Source: Streptomyces koelreuteriae
GTDB taxonomy: Bacteria > Actinomycetota > Actinomycetes > Streptomycetales > Streptomycetaceae
Direction of reading: 5' to 3'
Length of the DNA stretch: 64,000 bases
Assembly: GCF_018604545.1 (NCBI RefSeq)
Contig: NZ_CP075896.1
Span: 7,936,001-8,000,000 of the forward strand
This document shows, one piece after another, positions 32,520 to 41,487 of the stretch (its first letter is position 1; each line of letters opens with the position of its first letter). The notes under the pieces were generated by a model that worked only from the letters and a program-made list of their open reading frames with translations, ran no database searches and was not told where the DNA came from. The position numbers were made by a program, and so were the translations under genes.

Positions 32520-34924
32520 AGCAGCGTCAGGTCGTCCGTGCTCGGCTCCGCGACCTGGGCGACGCGGCTCGCGTGCCGCTCCACCATCGCCTCGAACGTC
32601 TGCCGCGCGGTACGGCCGTTGCCGAAGGCCGGGCCCTTGGGGAGCTCCGTGAAGTACTTCCCCAGGGCCTCGGCGGCGCCCGGCGCCAGCCGGTACTCGT
32701 GCTCCTCGGCCTGCTGCTCCACGATCCGCAGCAGATCCTCGGGGCCGTAGTCGCTGAAGGTGATGGTCCGCGAGAAGCGGGACGCCACACCCGGGTTGAC
32801 CGACAGGAAGCGCTCCATCTCGGCCGTGTAGCCCGCCACGATCACCACGACCGCGTCCCGGTGGTCCTCCATCAGCTTCACCAGCGTGTCGATGGCCTCC
32901 TTGCCGAAGTCGCGGCCCGCGTCCTCGGGGGACAGCGCGTACGCCTCGTCGATGAACAGCACGCCGCCGCGCGCCTTCTCGAAGGCCTCCTGGGTGCGGA
33001 TCGCGGTCGAGCCGATGTGCTCGCCGACCAGGTCGACCCGGGAGACCTCGACCAGATGGCCCTTCTCCAGCACACCGAGGGAGGCGAGGATCTCGCCGTA
33101 CAGCCGCGCGACCGTCGTCTTGCCGGTGCCGGGGGAGCCGGTGAAGACCAGGTGCCGCTTGACCGACGCCGCCTTCAGGCCGGCCTGCTGCCGACGTCTG
33201 CCGACCTCGATCATGTCGGTGAGGGCACGCACCTCGCGCTTGACGCTCTCCAGGCCCACCAGCGCGTCCAGTTCACCGAGGACCGCCTTGGACGTGCGGG
33301 ACGGCTCCTCGGGCTCCACGGCCGGGGCAGGGGGCTCCGGTTCGGTGCGCTGTCCCGGGAGGGCGCCCAGCAGACCGGGGGAGTGGCTCACCGTCTGCAC
33401 GGCCGTTTCCCGCGCCGCGGTCGCCCTGAGCCCCGCGCTCTCGTCGCTGGTGCAGTCCTCCACCACGGGGCCCGTGCCGGACGACGCGTCCGAGCCGCTG
33501 TCCGCGAACTCGTAACCGCCGCGCGTGCACCGCTCCGTGCGGCACTTCCTGAGCGTCGTACGGCTGCCGTCGATCACATGGAAGCCGTAGCCGCCGCTGC
33601 CCGTCACCCGGCAGTTCTGGAAGCTGCCGCGGCCTCCGGCCGAGACATAGACCCCGGCCTCCGCCGGGGAGTCGATGGTGCAGCGCTCCACGGTGGGGTC
33701 GGCGCCCTTGGTGACGATGACGCCGGTCTGGGTGCCGTCCAGCGTGCAGTTGCTGAGGGTGCCGCCGCTGCCGTGGTCGCGGAACCAGGCGCCCGTCGCC
33801 GCGTCCCGGATCCGGCAGTCGTCGAGCTGGGCGGTCGCGCCGTCGCTCACCGACACGGCCGTGTTGCGCACCTGCGACAGGTCGCTGTCCACGACGTCCG
33901 CGCGCGAGCCGCGGTCGAGGACGAACAGCGCGTCCGGCACGTCGTGCACCCGGCAGGAGTCGAGCACCGCCGTGGCGCCGTCGCTCACCCACACCGCCGG
34001 ATAGTCGCCCGTGCTGTCGAAGATCTCGCACTGGTTGGCGTCCACGCGCGTGCCCGGGTCCCACACCGACAGGCCGTTGCGCCCGAACTGCCGCACCGTG
34101 GTGCGCGTCAGCGTGAGGACCGAACGCGAGCGCAGATCGACCGCGTTCTCCGGGATGTCGTGGATACGGCAGTCGGCGAGCGTCAGCACGGCGTCCGTGT
34201 CCAGCGTGACGCCGTCGGCCGTCGTCCGGTGCACATCGCAGTCCGTGAGGTGCGCGGTGGCCCGGCCAGTGATCTGCACCCCGCTGCCCCGGACCTCGTA
34301 GATCTCGCAGCCCACCGCCTCCAGCGCCGAGTTCTCCCCGGTCGCCGACAGGCCCGAGCCCGAGGTGTGGTGCACCCGGCAGCGCTCCAGACGGGGGTGG
34401 GCGCCGCCGCGCACGGCCACGCCGGACTGGCCGGCCGCGACGACCTCGCACTCCTCGAACAACCCGCCCGCGCCGTCGAGTACGGCGATGCCGACGCCCG
34501 CCGGATTGTCGACCGCGCAGCGCCGGACCGTGGGCCGGGCGTTGCCGCGGACCTCGATGCCCGCCGCCGAGCGCGTGACGACCCGCACGTCCCGCAGCTC
34601 CGGTGTGCCCTCCTCCACCAGCACGGCCGGGGCCGCCGAGTCCTGGCCCTCCACATGCAGGTCCTGCACCACCGCCGAGGCGCGCACGGTCAGAGGCACC
34701 CCGTCCAGCGGCGCGATCCGCACCGAGCCGGGGGAGCCCTCGGGCCCCCGCAGGGTCACCGAGCGCTGCACGACGAGGTTCTCCCGGTAGGTGCCGGGGG
34801 CGACGGTGAGGACGTCTCCGTCGGCCGCGGCCTCCAGAGCGGCGGCGAGCGATGCGTACTCACCCGTGCGGCGCCGCCACCGCGACGTGCCGGTGTGCGT
34901 CACCTGGACCGTGCCCTGTGCCAT
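32489..34924 (-). CDS. Right-handed beta-helix repeat protein fused to CbxX/EccA-type AAA+ ATPase
   Basis: This 811-aa protein has three parts. Residues about 20-500 form a parallel beta-helix of roughly 23-residue coils, most with a [RDENKSQ]C.[VIL] cysteine in register. A Pro/Glu linker follows near 530-555. The C-terminal AAA+ domain has FTGSPGTGKTTVARLYG (Walker A near 594), GGVLFIDEAYALSPED (Walker B near 656), VIVAGYTAEMERFL and SRFSRTITF (arginine finger region). AAA+ domains of this type occur in CbxX rubisco activases and EccA of type VII secretion. There is no signal peptide, so it is cytoplasmic. Function unknown; it overlaps the convergent membrane hydrolase. Confidence 0.85.
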   Translation of the reverse strand: MAQGTVQVTHTGTSRWRRRTGEYASLAAALEAAADGDVLTVAPGTYRENLVVQRSVTLRGPEGSPGSVRIAPLDGVPLTVRASAVVQDLHVEGQDSAAPAVLVEEGTPELRDVRVVTRSAAGIEVRGNARPTVRRCAVDNPAGVGIAVLDGAGGLFEECEVVAAGQSGVAVRGGAHPRLERCRVHHTSGSGLSATGENSALEAVGCEIYEVRGSGVQITGRATAHLTDCDVHRTTADGVTLDTDAVLTLADCRIHDIPENAVDLRSRSVLTLTRTTVRQFGRNGLSVWDPGTRVDANQCEIFDSTGDYPAVWVSDGATAVLDSCRVHDVPDALFVLDRGSRADVVDSDLSQVRNTAVSVSDGATAQLDDCRIRDAATGAWFRDHGSGGTLSNCTLDGTQTGVIVTKGADPTVERCTIDSPAEAGVYVSAGGRGSFQNCRVTGSGGYGFHVIDGSRTTLRKCRTERCTRGGYEFADSGSDASSGTGPVVEDCTSDESAGLRATAARETAVQTVSHSPGLLGALPGQRTEPEPPAPAVEPEEPSRTSKAVLGELDALVGLESVKREVRALTDMIEVGRRRQQAGLKAASVKRHLVFTGSPGTGKTTVARLYGEILASLGVLEKGHLVEVSRVDLVGEHIGSTAIRTQEAFEKARGGVLFIDEAYALSPEDAGRDFGKEAIDTLVKLMEDHRDAVVVIVAGYTAEMERFLSVNPGVASRFSRTITFSDYGPEDLLRIVEQQAEEHEYRLAPGAAEALGKYFTELPKGPAFGNGRTARQTFEAMVERHASRVAQVAEPSTDDLTLLYDEDLPELL

Positions 34925-35155
34925 GGTGTAGCTGTGCCCCCACCTCGGTCGTACTGATGGCTCGTTCGCCCTCGGGGCGCTTCAGCCCGTGTCGTGAGTC
35001 GCGGCCGTGCTCGGCCTCTGTGGCCTGCGCGCGCACGCGGCAGCGACACCGGCGCGCCCCTCCTGCTCGCTCGCGCGCGGGTTGTGCCGATCGTCTCGGC
35101 CGGACCACCGTAGCGTGCGCGCGGGTGATGGGTTGACCAGAGTCGAAAGGCCGTC

Positions 35156-35770
35156 TCAGCTGCCGGTGCCCGTCCTGCCCCAGTCCGGGCCCGCCTTGTC
35201 CCATGCCTGGTCCCAACGGGCGTACCTGCGGCGGACCATGCGCCAGACGATCAGCCGCCTGGCGCCCTCCACGAGGCCGCCAGCCGCCAGGGCCGCGCCT
35301 ATGCCGCCGATGACCGCGTGCGTCGACGCCGTCGCGGGGTCGAGCGGGCGGGCCACCATCCGGCCCTGCCGGTCGGTCCATATCCGGAACTCGTCGCCCT
35401 GCTGCGGGTCCTTGAGGCCCGCCAGGACCGGGCCCTGGTGCGCGGTGCCGTCCGGGGCGGTCCAGTCGGCGAGGACGCGATTGCGCAGGTCCCTGCCCGA
35501 CGAGGTCTCGGGATCGGCGTCGAGGGGGGAGCGGTCCAGCTTGCGGACCACCGTGGCCGTCACCTGATGCCGGGCCTCGTGCTGTGCCCGGACAGACTGC
35601 TGCAGCGTGTCCTGGGCGGCGACTCCGACGAAGGATCCGGCCACCGGGGCGACCAGGAGGATCAGCAGCAGGGCCGCCAGCGCCACCCACGCCTCGGCCA
35701 GATCGGTCGCCCGGCACAGTGGATTGCGCCGCCAGCGCCAGAGTCCCCTGATCGCACGCACCGACCGCAC
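35156..35770 (-). CDS. Rv1733c-like two-helix membrane protein
   Basis: This 204-aa protein has a short basic N-terminus, RRNPLCRATDLAEAW, a transmembrane helix near residues 28-50, an extracytoplasmic domain with DEFRIWTDRQGRMVARPL, and a second helix near 155-180 that precedes RRLIVWRMVRRRYARWD. This layout is the Rv1733c family of conserved actinobacterial membrane proteins. Its start is 35 nt from a stretch rich in promoter-like sequence. It lies 231 nt downstream of the AAA+ gene's promoter side, in the same direction. Function unknown. Confidence 0.78.
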   Translation of the reverse strand: MRSVRAIRGLWRWRRNPLCRATDLAEAWVALAALLLILLVAPVAGSFVGVAAQDTLQQSVRAQHEARHQVTATVVRKLDRSPLDADPETSSGRDLRNRVLADWTAPDGTAHQGPVLAGLKDPQQGDEFRIWTDRQGRMVARPLDPATASTHAVIGGIGAALAAGGLVEGARRLIVWRMVRRRYARWDQAWDKAGPDWGRTGTGS

Positions 35771-35868
35771 CCCCTTCCCGCTCCGTGATAACCCCCCGCG
35801 GAGCCCTCCACGCGCGGACCCGTAGAAGAGAGAGCCAGATCACCTCTCACGGGTCTCTCATGAACTTC

Positions 35869-36762
35869 TCACACCAGGCCAACGCCCGGGCCCGCGGCCC
35901 TGTTCCCATCCCGGTCGGGGACCTCCCGCCCGCGCCGCTCGAGGATCCTGACCGGGTCCCCGACCTGGATCGTGCCCTCGGAGAGGGGTACCAGGTTCTG
36001 CCCGAAAACCAGCTTGCCGCCGAGCCGACGGTGCTGCCCGAGGCTGTACAGGGGCTCGCGGCCGCGCTCGCCCGAGCCCTGGTCGGTGGTGGTCACCACG
36101 CACCGGCCGCAGGGCTTCGCGACCCGGAAGGACACCTCCCCGACGGCGATGCGCGACCAGGTGTCCTCGGCCCAGGCGTCGGTGCCCGCGACGACCACGT
36201 TGGGCCGGAATCGGTTCATGGGCAGCGGGCCCTCGTCCGCGTGGTCGCCCTGCGCGATCAGGGTGTTGAGGGCGTCGAGCGAGGCCGCCGTCGTGAGCAG
36301 CAGCGGGAAGCCGTCGGCGAAGGAGACGGTCTCGCCGGGGCGCGCGTACTCGGGGTCGACGGGTCGGCGTGTGGCCGGATCGGGCATGTACACCAGGCGC
36401 GCGTCGATGCCGAGGTAGGCGCTGCACCAGGCGTGCGCGGCCTCGTCCTCGGCCGGGACCGCGTCGACCTTGTCGCGGAAGATCTGCACCGGCACCATGC
36501 CGAGGGGCCGGGGAACGGGCACCGTCAGCGGCTCCATGCCGGGCGCGGACAGCCGGACGCCGCCGTCCGGGAGGAGATCCGCGGCGGCGGTCGCGAGGCG
36601 CGGCTGCTGGCGTTGCGTGACGACCCTTCCCCCGTCGTCGATCAGCACCCAGCGCCGGTCTCCGGCCAGCCCCCAGGGCTCGACGACGGCCTTCCGGGGC
36701 GCCAGGCCCCGGACCGCCTTGACCGGATGGACGTGGATCGAGTGCAGACGTGCGTTCCCCAT
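35869..36762 (-). CDS. MOSC-domain molybdenum-cofactor-type protein
   Basis: This 297-aa protein has the N-terminal MOSC beta-barrel (IHVHPVKAVRGL, WGLAGDRRWVLID) and the MOSC core with NRFRPNVVVAG, then VAKPCGRCVVTTTDQ, whose Cys is the expected molybdenum/sulfur ligand in mARC-like enzymes. The C-terminal LGQHRRLGGKLVFGQNL is typical. It would reduce N-hydroxylated substrates or carry a Mo-cofactor sulfur; specificity unknown. It stands alone between two small-protein genes. Confidence 0.87.
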   Translation of the reverse strand: MGNARLHSIHVHPVKAVRGLAPRKAVVEPWGLAGDRRWVLIDDGGRVVTQRQQPRLATAAADLLPDGGVRLSAPGMEPLTVPVPRPLGMVPVQIFRDKVDAVPAEDEAAHAWCSAYLGIDARLVYMPDPATRRPVDPEYARPGETVSFADGFPLLLTTAASLDALNTLIAQGDHADEGPLPMNRFRPNVVVAGTDAWAEDTWSRIAVGEVSFRVAKPCGRCVVTTTDQGSGERGREPLYSLGQHRRLGGKLVFGQNLVPLSEGTIQVGDPVRILERRGREVPDRDGNRAAGPGVGLV

Positions 36763-36804
36763 GGGGTCATCGTGCCAGCCGGCACCGACAACCCCCGGGA
36801 CCGC

Positions 36805-37233
36805 TCAGTACCCGCGGTACTGCTGGTTGTTGTACGGGTCCTGATAGGGAGCCGGTGCGGGGCGGGGAGCCGCCGGGCGCATCGCCTCGTAGCCGCCGGG
36901 CGCCGCCGGGCGGGGCTGCTGGGGCTGAGGGCCGGGATAGCCGCGCGGTGCGGAGGCCTGCTGCGGGATGTACGCCGCGGGCGCCTGCTGGAGCGGGGCG
37001 GGCTGCTGCGCCTGCGGATAGCCATAGGCGGGCTGGGAGGGGGCTGCCGGGAGGGCGGGCAGCGCCGACGGGAGGGCGGGCAGGTTGCTGCCGGGCATGT
37101 CGTATTGCGCGGGGACCCGGATCGGGGCGATCTGCGGGGTGCCCCGCTCGGCGACGAGCCTGTCGTAGATCGGGGTGTCCGGGAAGGAGGCGGAGTAGTA
37201 GCCGCCGCCATAGGTGGAGCGGGGGGAGGTCAT
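36805..37233 (-). CDS. DUF6643 family Pro/Gln/Tyr-rich protein
   Basis: This 142-aa protein begins TSPRSTYGGGYYSASFPDTP and YDRLVAERGTPQIAPIRVP, then becomes a disordered Pro/Gln/Ala/Tyr-rich tail ending in QDPYNNQQYRGY. It matches the actinobacterial DUF6643 family. No Shine-Dalgarno-like site is seen before the ATG at 37233, so a leaderless or weakly initiated message is possible. The TerD gene is divergent, 278 nt away, and the two may share control. Function unknown. Confidence 0.75.
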   Translation of the reverse strand: MTSPRSTYGGGYYSASFPDTPIYDRLVAERGTPQIAPIRVPAQYDMPGSNLPALPSALPALPAAPSQPAYGYPQAQQPAPLQQAPAAYIPQQASAPRGYPGPQPQQPRPAAPGGYEAMRPAAPRPAPAPYQDPYNNQQYRGY

Positions 37234-37511
37234 GCCACATAAGTTAAGCCAACGATGTGCTGGTTGGGGAGACCGATAAGAGGGTTGTTTTCCGCGTCCC
37301 CCGTGACCTGGGATCCCCAATGCGAGCGAACTCGCCAAAAAAGGGCACCGAACAGGGTTCTGATCCTGTAAAGGCCGAGTTCCGAGCCGGTTACCAGGGG
37401 TTGGCCGGCGGTCTTCCGGCGGCGGCGCATGGGAGTTCGCCGCGCGGAGGAATAGGTTGTGCGCACGGAACTCGACAGGCGGCCGGGATGTGCCTGGCGC
37501 GGTGATACGCG

Positions 37512-38747
37512 ATGGGGGCGGACATGCAAATGCTGAAAGGTTCAAACACTCCTGTGCCTACCGCGGCACTGCGCGTGGAATTGGGCTGGCGGACCGGACC
37601 TGGCGTGCCCGACGCGGACGCTTCCGCTTTGCTGCTGGTAAGCGGGAAGGTGCGTTCCGACGCGGACTTCGTCTTTTACAACCAGCCCGCGCACTCCTCC
37701 GGCGCGATCCGCCACGAGGGCAAGCGCCACACCGACGGCCGGGTGACCGACGCGCTCCTCGTCGACCTCACGCGCGTGGAGCCCTCGATCGAGACGGTCG
37801 TCCTCGCCGCCTCCGCCGACGGCGGCAGCTTCGGGCAGGTCCCGGACCTGTACATCGAGGTCCAGGACGCCGGCCGGAGCACTCCGATGGCCCGCTTCGA
37901 CAACCCGGGCGCCACGAGTGAAACCGCTTTCGTGCTGGGTGAGTTCTACCGCCGCCAGGGCGCCTGGAAGTTCCGCGCCGTCGGGCAGGGCTACAGCAGC
38001 GGGCTCGAAGGGCTGGCCACGGAGTACGGCATCACGGTCGACGAACCGCAGCGGACGGCCCCGGCCGCGGCAGCGCCCCCGCCCGCGGCACCGGCGGCAC
38101 CTGCGCCGGTTCGTCTGACCAAGGTGACGCTCACCAAGGCGGCCCCCTCCGTCTCGCTCACCAAGCAGGGCGGCACCTCCGGCGCCCTCCATGTGAACCT
38201 CAACTGGGAGGTGCGCAAGCAGTTCTCGGGGTGGAGCGGCAAATTCGGCCGCCCGGCCGCGATGCACTCCGACCTCGACCTCGACCTGTGCGCGCTGTTC
38301 GAACTCACCGACGGCAGCAAGGGCGTCGTACAGGCCCTCGGCAACGCCTTCGGAGCGCTGCACCAGCCTCCGTACATCCACCTCGACGGCGACGACCGCA
38401 CCGGCGCCGTGGCGGCCGGTGAGAATCTCACCGTCAATCTCGACCACAAGAACGCCTTCCGGCGCCTCCTCGTCTTCGTCACCATCTACGAAGGCGCCCG
38501 CTCCTTCGCCGACCTGAACGCCACCGTCACGCTCCAGCCGCAGTACGGCGCCCCGATCGAGTTCTCCCTCGACGAGTGCACGGTCCCCTCACCGGTGTGC
38601 GCGCTCGCCCTGATCACCAACACGGGCGGCGATCTGGTCGTCCAGCGGGAGGCGCGCTATCTGGTGCCCGAGCGCGGGGTCAGCCCGCAGCGCACGGTCG
38701 ACTACGCCTACGGCTGGGGCATGAACTGGACCCCCGGCAGGAAGTGA
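37512..38747 (+). CDS. TerD-family protein with two TerD domains
   Basis: This 411-aa protein has two tellurium-resistance TerD-type domains. The first (about 1-170) shows [20 protein letters not shown] and [15 protein letters not shown]. The second (about 215-400) shows [23 protein letters not shown] and [14 protein letters not shown], with acidic Ca2+-binding-type loops. A Pro/Ala linker joins them. Three in-frame ATGs (37512, 37524, 37530) are possible starts; GGGGGCGG favours 37524. TerD proteins bind calcium and are linked to stress, tellurite resistance and conflict systems. It is divergent from the DUF6643 gene. Confidence 0.85.
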   Translation: MGADMQMLKGSNTPVPTAALRVELGWRTGPGVPDADASALLLVSGKVRSDADFVFYNQPAHSSGAIRHEGKRHTDGRVTDALLVDLTRVEPSIETVVLAASADGGSFGQVPDLYIEVQDAGRSTPMARFDNPGATSETAFVLGEFYRRQGAWKFRAVGQGYSSGLEGLATEYGITVDEPQRTAPAAAAPPPAAPAAPAPVRLTKVTLTKAAPSVSLTKQGGTSGALHVNLNWEVRKQFSGWSGKFGRPAAMHSDLDLDLCALFELTDGSKGVVQALGNAFGALHQPPYIHLDGDDRTGAVAAGENLTVNLDHKNAFRRLLVFVTIYEGARSFADLNATVTLQPQYGAPIEFSLDECTVPSPVCALALITNTGGDLVVQREARYLVPERGVSPQRTVDYAYGWGMNWTPGRK

Positions 38748-38769
38748 CCGCCCTTCCCGCCGACGGCCG

Positions 38770-39945
38770 TCAGCCCTCGTCGGGCACGGCTTCCGGACGG
38801 GCGTAGGTGCGGCCCTTCCAGGCCGCACCGCGTCCCCGGTAGTGCTGCACCGCCGAATCGACCGTCATGAGGAGATAGAGGAACGCGGTGAACGGCAGCA
38901 GGGGAGCGAGCCACAGCGGCTGCCGGTAGTAGCGGAGCATCGGGACGTACGTCCCGGTCATCACCAGCCACGCCAGTCCGCCCGTGGTCGCCGCCGCCGC
39001 GCTCCCCGCGGCCAGGCCGGCCACGACCGCCACCGGCGGCACCAGGTACACCAGTGCCAGCCCGGCGACCGTGCCGGCCAGCAGCAGGGGGTTGTGCCGC
39101 AGCTGGGCGTACGCGCTGCGCGACACCATCCGCCACAGGTCGTGCAGCCGTGGATACGGCCGCACGCTGTCCACCCGGTCGGCGAGCCCCAGCCAGACGC
39201 GCCCGCCGCCGCCCTTGACGGCCCGGGCGAGAGCCACGTCGTCGATGACGGCGTGCCGGAACGCGTCCGGGACCCGCACCCGCTCGGCGGTCTCCGTACG
39301 CAGCAGTACGCAGCCACCGGCTGCGGCGGCCGTCCGCGTGCCCTCCTTGCCGATCCGCCGGAAGGGGTAGAGCTGCGCGAAGAAGTAGACGAAGGCCGGC
39401 ACGACGAGCCGCTCCCAGGCGCTCCCCACCCGCAGCCGGGCCATCTGCGAGACCACGTCGAATCCTCCCGTGCGGGCCGCCGCCACCAATTCCCGCAGGC
39501 TGTCCGGCGCGTGCGCGATGTCGGCGTCCGTCAGGAGCAGATACTCCGGATCACGCGCGCGTGCCAGGGTGATGCCGTGGCGCACCGCCCACAGCTTCCC
39601 GGCCCAGCCCGGGGGCGGTTCGCCCGGCGAGCCCACGGTCAGCGGCAGCCCGCCGTGCAGGCGCGCCAGTTCCCGCGCGAGCTCACCGGTGCCGTCCGAG
39701 CTGCCGTCGTCGACGAAGAAGACCTCCGCCCGCCCCGGGTAGTCCTGAAGGAGCAGGGACGGCAGCGCGGCGGGCAGCATCGCCGCCTCGTCGCGGGCGG
39801 GGACGACGACGCACACGGAGGGCCACGCCTCCGGGTCCCGGCGGGGCGGCAGTCGCACGTCTGTGCGCCAGAAGAAGCCCTGGCAGAGCAGCAGCCACAG
39901 CCAGGCGAGAAGTGATCCAGCGGCGGTCCACACAACGGCGCTCAC
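38770..39945 (-). CDS. Family 2 glycosyltransferase (HpnB-like)
   Basis: This 391-aa membrane glycosyltransferase has an N-terminal transmembrane helix (WTAAGSLLAWLWLLLCQGFF) and a GT-A domain with VVPARDEA, FVDDGSSDGTGELAREL, LLTDADIAH (DxD-type) and HAVIDDVALARAVK. Three or four helices follow near residues 290-370. The layout matches the hopene-associated HpnB type, a guess from architecture. The GTG at 39945 lies 6 nt after a CAGACT -10 on this strand, so the mRNA is likely leaderless. The racemase is divergent, 57 nt away. Confidence 0.82.
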   Translation of the reverse strand: MSAVVWTAAGSLLAWLWLLLCQGFFWRTDVRLPPRRDPEAWPSVCVVVPARDEAAMLPAALPSLLLQDYPGRAEVFFVDDGSSDGTGELARELARLHGGLPLTVGSPGEPPPGWAGKLWAVRHGITLARARDPEYLLLTDADIAHAPDSLRELVAAARTGGFDVVSQMARLRVGSAWERLVVPAFVYFFAQLYPFRRIGKEGTRTAAAAGGCVLLRTETAERVRVPDAFRHAVIDDVALARAVKGGGGRVWLGLADRVDSVRPYPRLHDLWRMVSRSAYAQLRHNPLLLAGTVAGLALVYLVPPVAVVAGLAAGSAAAATTGGLAWLVMTGTYVPMLRYYRQPLWLAPLLPFTAFLYLLMTVDSAVQHYRGRGAAWKGRTYARPEAVPDEG

Positions 39946-39962
39946 GCGCGCAGTCTGCCCCA

Positions 39963-39976
39963 CCGGGCCTGCCCGG
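39963..39976. promoter_or_regulatory. Palindrome shared by two divergent promoters
   Basis: CCGGGC (39963-39968), CT and GCCCGG (39971-39976) form an inverted repeat in the 57-nt gap between the glycosyltransferase and the racemase. It falls near the expected -35 zones of both leaderless promoters (CAGACT at 39952-39957 on the minus strand, TATCGT at 39991-39996 on the plus strand), a position suited to a shared regulator. Confidence 0.45.
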
Positions 39977-40002
39977 GAAGGCTCATCGTCTATCGTGATC
40001 GG

Positions 40003-40788
40003 GTGAAGATCGCGCTCATGGACTCCGGAATCGGTCTGCTGGCGGCCACCGCCGCGATGAGGCGTCTGCGCCCCGACGCCGATCTCGTGCTCTCCCTCGA
40101 CCCCGACGGCATGCCGTGGGGACCGAGGACCCCGGAGGACCTGACCCAGCGTGCCCTGGCCGTCGCCGAGGCGGCCGCCGAGCGCCGCCCCGACGCCCTG
40201 ATCGTCGGCTGCAACACCGCGACCGTGCACGCGCTCACCGCCCTGCGCGCCCGCCTCGAACCGGGACTCCCGGTCGTCGGCACCGTCCCGGCGATCAAGC
40301 CCGCCGCGGCCGGCGGCGGGCCCATAGCCATCTGGGCCACCCCGGCCACCACCGGCAGCCCGTACCAGAAGGCCCTGATCCGTGACTTCGCCGGCGGAGT
40401 GCCCGTCGCCGAGGTGCCCTGCTGGGGCCTCGCCGAGGCCGTGGAACACGCGGACGAGGCGGCGATCGACGCCACCGTGGCCGCGGCCGCCGCGCTGACC
40501 CCCGACGAGGTGACGACCGTCGTCCTGGGCTGCACCCACTACGAACTGGTCGCCGAGCGCATCCGGGCCGCCGTCCAGCGCCCCGGCCGCCCGCCCCTCG
40601 TGCTGCACGGCTCCGCGGGCGCCGTCGCCGCCCAGGCCCTGCGCCGGCTCGGCGAGCAGCCCGCACCGGGAGCCCCGCCCCACGGCACCCTGACCGTGCT
40701 GCTGAGCGGACGCGAGGGCACGCTGCCCGCGCCCGCCCTGGCGTACGACGAAGGGCGACTGCTCCAGGCGGTCACCCCCGCACGCTGA
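40003..40788 (+). CDS. Glutamate/aspartate racemase family protein
   Basis: This 261-aa protein carries both catalytic-Cys motifs of glutamate racemase, ALIVGCNTATVHAL near residue 70 and VVLGCTHYELVAER near 180, and the substrate loop ALMDSGIGLLAA at the N-terminus. The pair of Cys acts as acid/base in PLP-free racemisation supplying D-glutamate for peptidoglycan. Whether this is the essential MurI or a second homologue cannot be decided from one locus. The GTG at 40003 lies 6 nt after TATCGT, predicting a leaderless mRNA. Confidence 0.85.
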   Translation: MKIALMDSGIGLLAATAAMRRLRPDADLVLSLDPDGMPWGPRTPEDLTQRALAVAEAAAERRPDALIVGCNTATVHALTALRARLEPGLPVVGTVPAIKPAAAGGGPIAIWATPATTGSPYQKALIRDFAGGVPVAEVPCWGLAEAVEHADEAAIDATVAAAAALTPDEVTTVVLGCTHYELVAERIRAAVQRPGRPPLVLHGSAGAVAAQALRRLGEQPAPGAPPHGTLTVLLSGREGTLPAPALAYDEGRLLQAVTPAR

Positions 40789-40827
40789 CCGGCACCTGTC
40801 ACCGGCCGTAGCCCGTTCCGGACGGGC

Positions 40828-40874
40828 CTCCGCCGGTCGGCGCAGTCACGCTCCGCCACGAGGTACCGGCGGAG
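40828..40874. repeat. 10-bp inverted repeat upstream of the DUF3093 gene
   Basis: CTCCGCCGGT (40828-40837) and ACCGGCGGAG (40865-40874) are perfect arms with a 27-nt loop. A smaller hairpin (GCCCGT/ACGGGC, 40811-40827) precedes it. The right arm lies near the expected -35 of the TAACCT promoter of the next gene, so it could be a terminator for the racemase or an operator. Confidence 0.5.
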
Positions 40875-40898
40875 CGAAACCTGAGTAACCTCATATGC

Positions 40899-41450
40899 AT
40901 GAGGGACCACCCCCACGGCGAGAACACCTCCCACTCGCACCCCGATGTCTGGACCGGCCGTGCCACCAATCGGGTCCAGTGGCTGCTGGCGCTGGTCGGT
41001 GCCGCCTGCCTGGCGCTGGGCATCGAGCTGGCCGTCGACTCGGCGTGGAGGTCCGGCGCCGCGCTCGTCATGGCCGTCGTCGGGTGCATCGCCGCCGGGC
41101 TGCTGGTCCTCTTCGGAACGCTCGCCTTCGTGCACGTCGCGCTCCGGGTCGACGACGAGCACCTCGAGGTGCGCTGCGGCCACATCGGGCTGCCCCGCCG
41201 TCGTATCCCGCTCTCCCATGTGGCGGGCGCGACGTACCTGCCGTATGTCACCCCCCGGCACTGGGGCGGCTGGGGCTACCGCTGGCGGCCCGAGAAGGGC
41301 ACCGCGGTGGTCGTCCGCCGGGGTGAGGGCGTCGTGCTGGAGCTGTGGGACGGCCACACCTTCACGGTCACCGTGGACGACGCGGAGGCGGCCGTGCAGG
41401 TGATCAAGGCACGGCTGCGGCCCACCAAGCCGGAGGCTCCCGCGCACTGA
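40899..41450 (+). CDS. DUF3093-like membrane protein
   Basis: This 183-aa protein has two transmembrane helices near residues 27-45 and 51-75 and a soluble part with VGAACLALGIEL, then LRVDDEHLEVRCGHIGLPRRRIPLS and TAVVVRRGEGVVLELWDGHTFTV. The combination matches the DUF3093 family as I recall it. The ATG at 40899 follows TAACCT by 7 nt, predicting a leaderless message. Function unknown; it may be a membrane-bound PH-like protein. Confidence 0.68.
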   Translation: MRDHPHGENTSHSHPDVWTGRATNRVQWLLALVGAACLALGIELAVDSAWRSGAALVMAVVGCIAAGLLVLFGTLAFVHVALRVDDEHLEVRCGHIGLPRRRIPLSHVAGATYLPYVTPRHWGGWGYRWRPEKGTAVVVRRGEGVVLELWDGHTFTVTVDDAEAAVQVIKARLRPTKPEAPAH

Positions 41451-41487
41451 GCGCGGTGGATCGCCGGCCGTGATCACCGGGGCGGCC

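Noticed and set aside
30428-34957. A 1509-codon plus-strand frame across the hydrolase and AAA+ genes
   Set aside because: It is Arg/Ala/Gly-rich without motifs and conflicts with two convincing genes on the two strands.
37267-37277. CCGATAA match to a WhiG-type -10 element upstream of the TerD gene
   Set aside because: No TAAA -35 at the required distance was found.
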